Source: Anaeroplasma bactoclasticum (GTDB lineage Bacteria; Bacillota_I; Bacilli_A; Acholeplasmatales; Anaeroplasmataceae). From it: a stretch of DNA of 34,055 nt. The position numbers and the translations under genes are program-made. Below are positions 34,004 to 34,055 of this stretch, piece by piece. The notes under the pieces are model-generated. The model did no database searches. It saw only the letters and a list, made by a program, of their open reading frames with translations, and had not been told where the DNA came from. The DNA is taken from NCBI GenBank assembly GCA_023663825.1, contig JAMPGQ010000018.1:1-34055 (forward strand). The letters run 5' to 3'. Each line of letters opens with the position of its first letter. The stretch's first letter is position 1.

Positions 34004-34055
34004 TAGTTAATTAATTATTTTTGAGTTCCCCCATTTTTTAATTCAAGTAAAATTC

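Overview
This window looks like chromosomal DNA of a low-GC, endospore-forming member of the Bacillota. CotE, SigE, SigG and SpoIIGA show sporulation. CotE points to the class Bacilli, and the very AT-rich sequence and uronate catabolism would suit a gut-associated lineage near Erysipelotrichia or uncultured Bacilli orders. This placement is an inference. Nearly all genes lie on the minus strand. The standard code is used, since TGG is read as Trp and TGA is used as a stop. No rRNA, tRNA, CRISPR array or transposase was seen.

Positions 1-3545 hold the coat gene cotE, an AraC/GyrI-type regulator, a decayed ABC ATPase and one plus-strand membrane protein. Positions 3546-7533 hold ychF and ppa and then the sporulation cluster spoIIGA-sigE-sigG, with a convincing SigG-type promoter between sigE and sigG. 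Positions 7609-10040 hold an alpha-phosphoglucomutase, a short peptide relic and a small exported protein of unknown function.

Positions 10098-15953 are a seven-gene operon with a strong SigA-type promoter (kdgA, kdgK2, yhcH-like, kdgK1, a TIM-barrel isomerase, kduI, kduD). It should convert unsaturated uronate products (DKI/KDG) to pyruvate and glyceraldehyde 3-phosphate. It has two KDG-kinase-like genes, and no transporter or regulator is visible.

Positions 15985-34003 are the most unusual part. Three copies of the same gene layout surround the housekeeping block csp-hpf-secA. Each triad encodes a Sec-type exported protein (164-282 aa) followed by two different proteins, each an N-terminal ABC ATPase fused to an FtsX/MacB-like four-helix permease with a large extracellular domain. 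Triads A (16141-20643) and B (20933-25449) are tandem paralogs downstream of secA. Triad C (29775-33932) is more divergent and lies upstream. A 182-183 bp repeat, about 98% identical, closes triads A and B, although the adjoining coding sequence has diverged far more. A perfect 19-bp inverted repeat flanks the exported-protein gene of triad C and leaves its candidate promoter outside. I do not recognise this layout as a named system. A Sec-exported bacteriocin or surface protein with a heterodimeric MacB-like transporter for export, immunity or envelope remodelling is a hypothesis only.
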